NCBI GenBank assembly: GCA_016721185.1 | Contig: JADKIP010000013.1 | Location: 21,001 to 85,000 of the forward strand | Origin: Candidatus Dechloromonas phosphorivorans | Lineage (GTDB): Bacteria; Pseudomonadota; Gammaproteobacteria; Burkholderiales; Rhodocyclaceae | Direction: 5' to 3' | Length of the DNA: 64,000 nt | Part shown: positions 63,816-64,000 of the stretch, piece by piece | Layout of the letters: each line of letters begins with the position of its first letter | Position numbering within the stretch: the first letter of the stretch is position 1 | Position numbers and translations under genes: made by a program | Notes under the pieces: model-generated | Databases searched by the model: none | What the model was told of the DNA's origin: nothing | Seen by the model: only the letters and a program-made list of their open reading frames with translations

Positions 63816-63891
63816 GGGTCTGTAGCTCAGTCGGTTAGAGCATCGTCTTGATAAGGCGGGGTCGTTGGTTCGATTCCAACCAGACCCACCA
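63816..63891 (+). tRNA. tRNA-Ile (anticodon GAT)
   Basis: 76 bases: GGGTCTGTAGCTCAGTCGGT to CAGACCCACCA with the loop CTTGATAAG. It lies in the 16S-23S spacer, as usual. Confidence 0.97.
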
Positions 63892-63987
63892 ACGTCTTAT
63901 CAGATAAACGAGTCAGGCAAGGCGCGAGGCATCGCCGCATAGCAACGCTATGCAAGATGTTGAGCAACGCAGCATGGCGCGTTTAGA

Positions 63988-64000
63988 GGGGGATTAGCTC
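63988..64000 (+). tRNA. tRNA-Ala, 5' start only (cut by window edge)
   Basis: GGGGGATTAGCTC is the first 13 bases of tRNA-Ala, expected after tRNA-Ile in the rRNA spacer. The anticodon lies outside the window. Confidence 0.75.

Overview
The window looks like chromosome of a betaproteobacterium of the order Rhodocyclales (Dechloromonas/Azonexaceae-like). This rests on the 16S rRNA gene at the right end, the high G+C content, and a mix of anaerobic-type cobalamin synthesis with very many TonB-dependent receptors. Genus-level placement is my recognition, not a computed alignment.

Layout. 1-4858 (minus): a type I restriction-modification operon (HTH protein, HsdR, HsdM, DUF1016 nuclease, no HsdS visible). 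5210-5837: remnant of a PepSY membrane protein. 5838-17096 (minus): a cobalamin operon, cbiMNQO cobalt uptake followed by cobM, cbiX, cobH, cbiD, cobL, cobI, cbiG (N part), cobE and cobJ, headed by a cobalamin riboswitch. 17761-30757: iron-type uptake genes, namely a TonB siderophore receptor, an FbpA-like binding protein, a DUF1513 protein, a Fur-box-preceded DUF2325 protein, and an operon of TonB receptor, three ABC transporter parts and NnrS. 31037-33698 (plus): an HvfA/bufferin-like RiPP cluster (Cys-rich repeat precursor, peroxiredoxin-like protein, DUF692 and DUF2063 proteins). 33811-36686: a Phd/VapC module whose toxin gene is split by a decayed IS66 element with an intact 8-bp target duplication. 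36833-39007: katG. 39177-53361 (minus): a heme/iron locus with three TonB receptors, HemP, ExbB- and ExbD-like (DUF2149) proteins, a membrane-anchored periplasmic CobN-like protein, an alternative ribosomal protein S4 and Fur-box-like sites. 53516-61823: deaD, a DUF455 protein, an aldo/keto reductase, DUF47-PiT phosphate transport, an IS630 element, a DUF465 protein and greB. 62216-64000: 16S rRNA, tRNA-Ile and the start of tRNA-Ala.

How it works together. The riboswitch should lower cobalt uptake and corrin synthesis when B12 is sufficient. Fur-like boxes mark the iron and heme genes for iron-starvation control. The CobN-like protein sits with heme receptors and carries a signal peptide and a C-terminal membrane anchor, so it is more likely a heme or metal-tetrapyrrole (de)chelatase than the cobaltochelatase of the B12 pathway, which here has CbiX.

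Two sequence-level signals stand out. First, a dispersed motif with core TRCGGTCRAC followed by two phased A/T tracts occurs 22 times on both strands, in genes and between them, and resembles the DNA uptake signal sequences of Pasteurellaceae. Second, the 9-mer AGCCAGCCA occurs seven times, always in the sense strand of 5' leaders, upstream of four TonB receptor genes and the DUF2325 gene. Many conserved genes carry single-base frameshifts, which may be real decay or sequencing error, so I give repaired extents for them.
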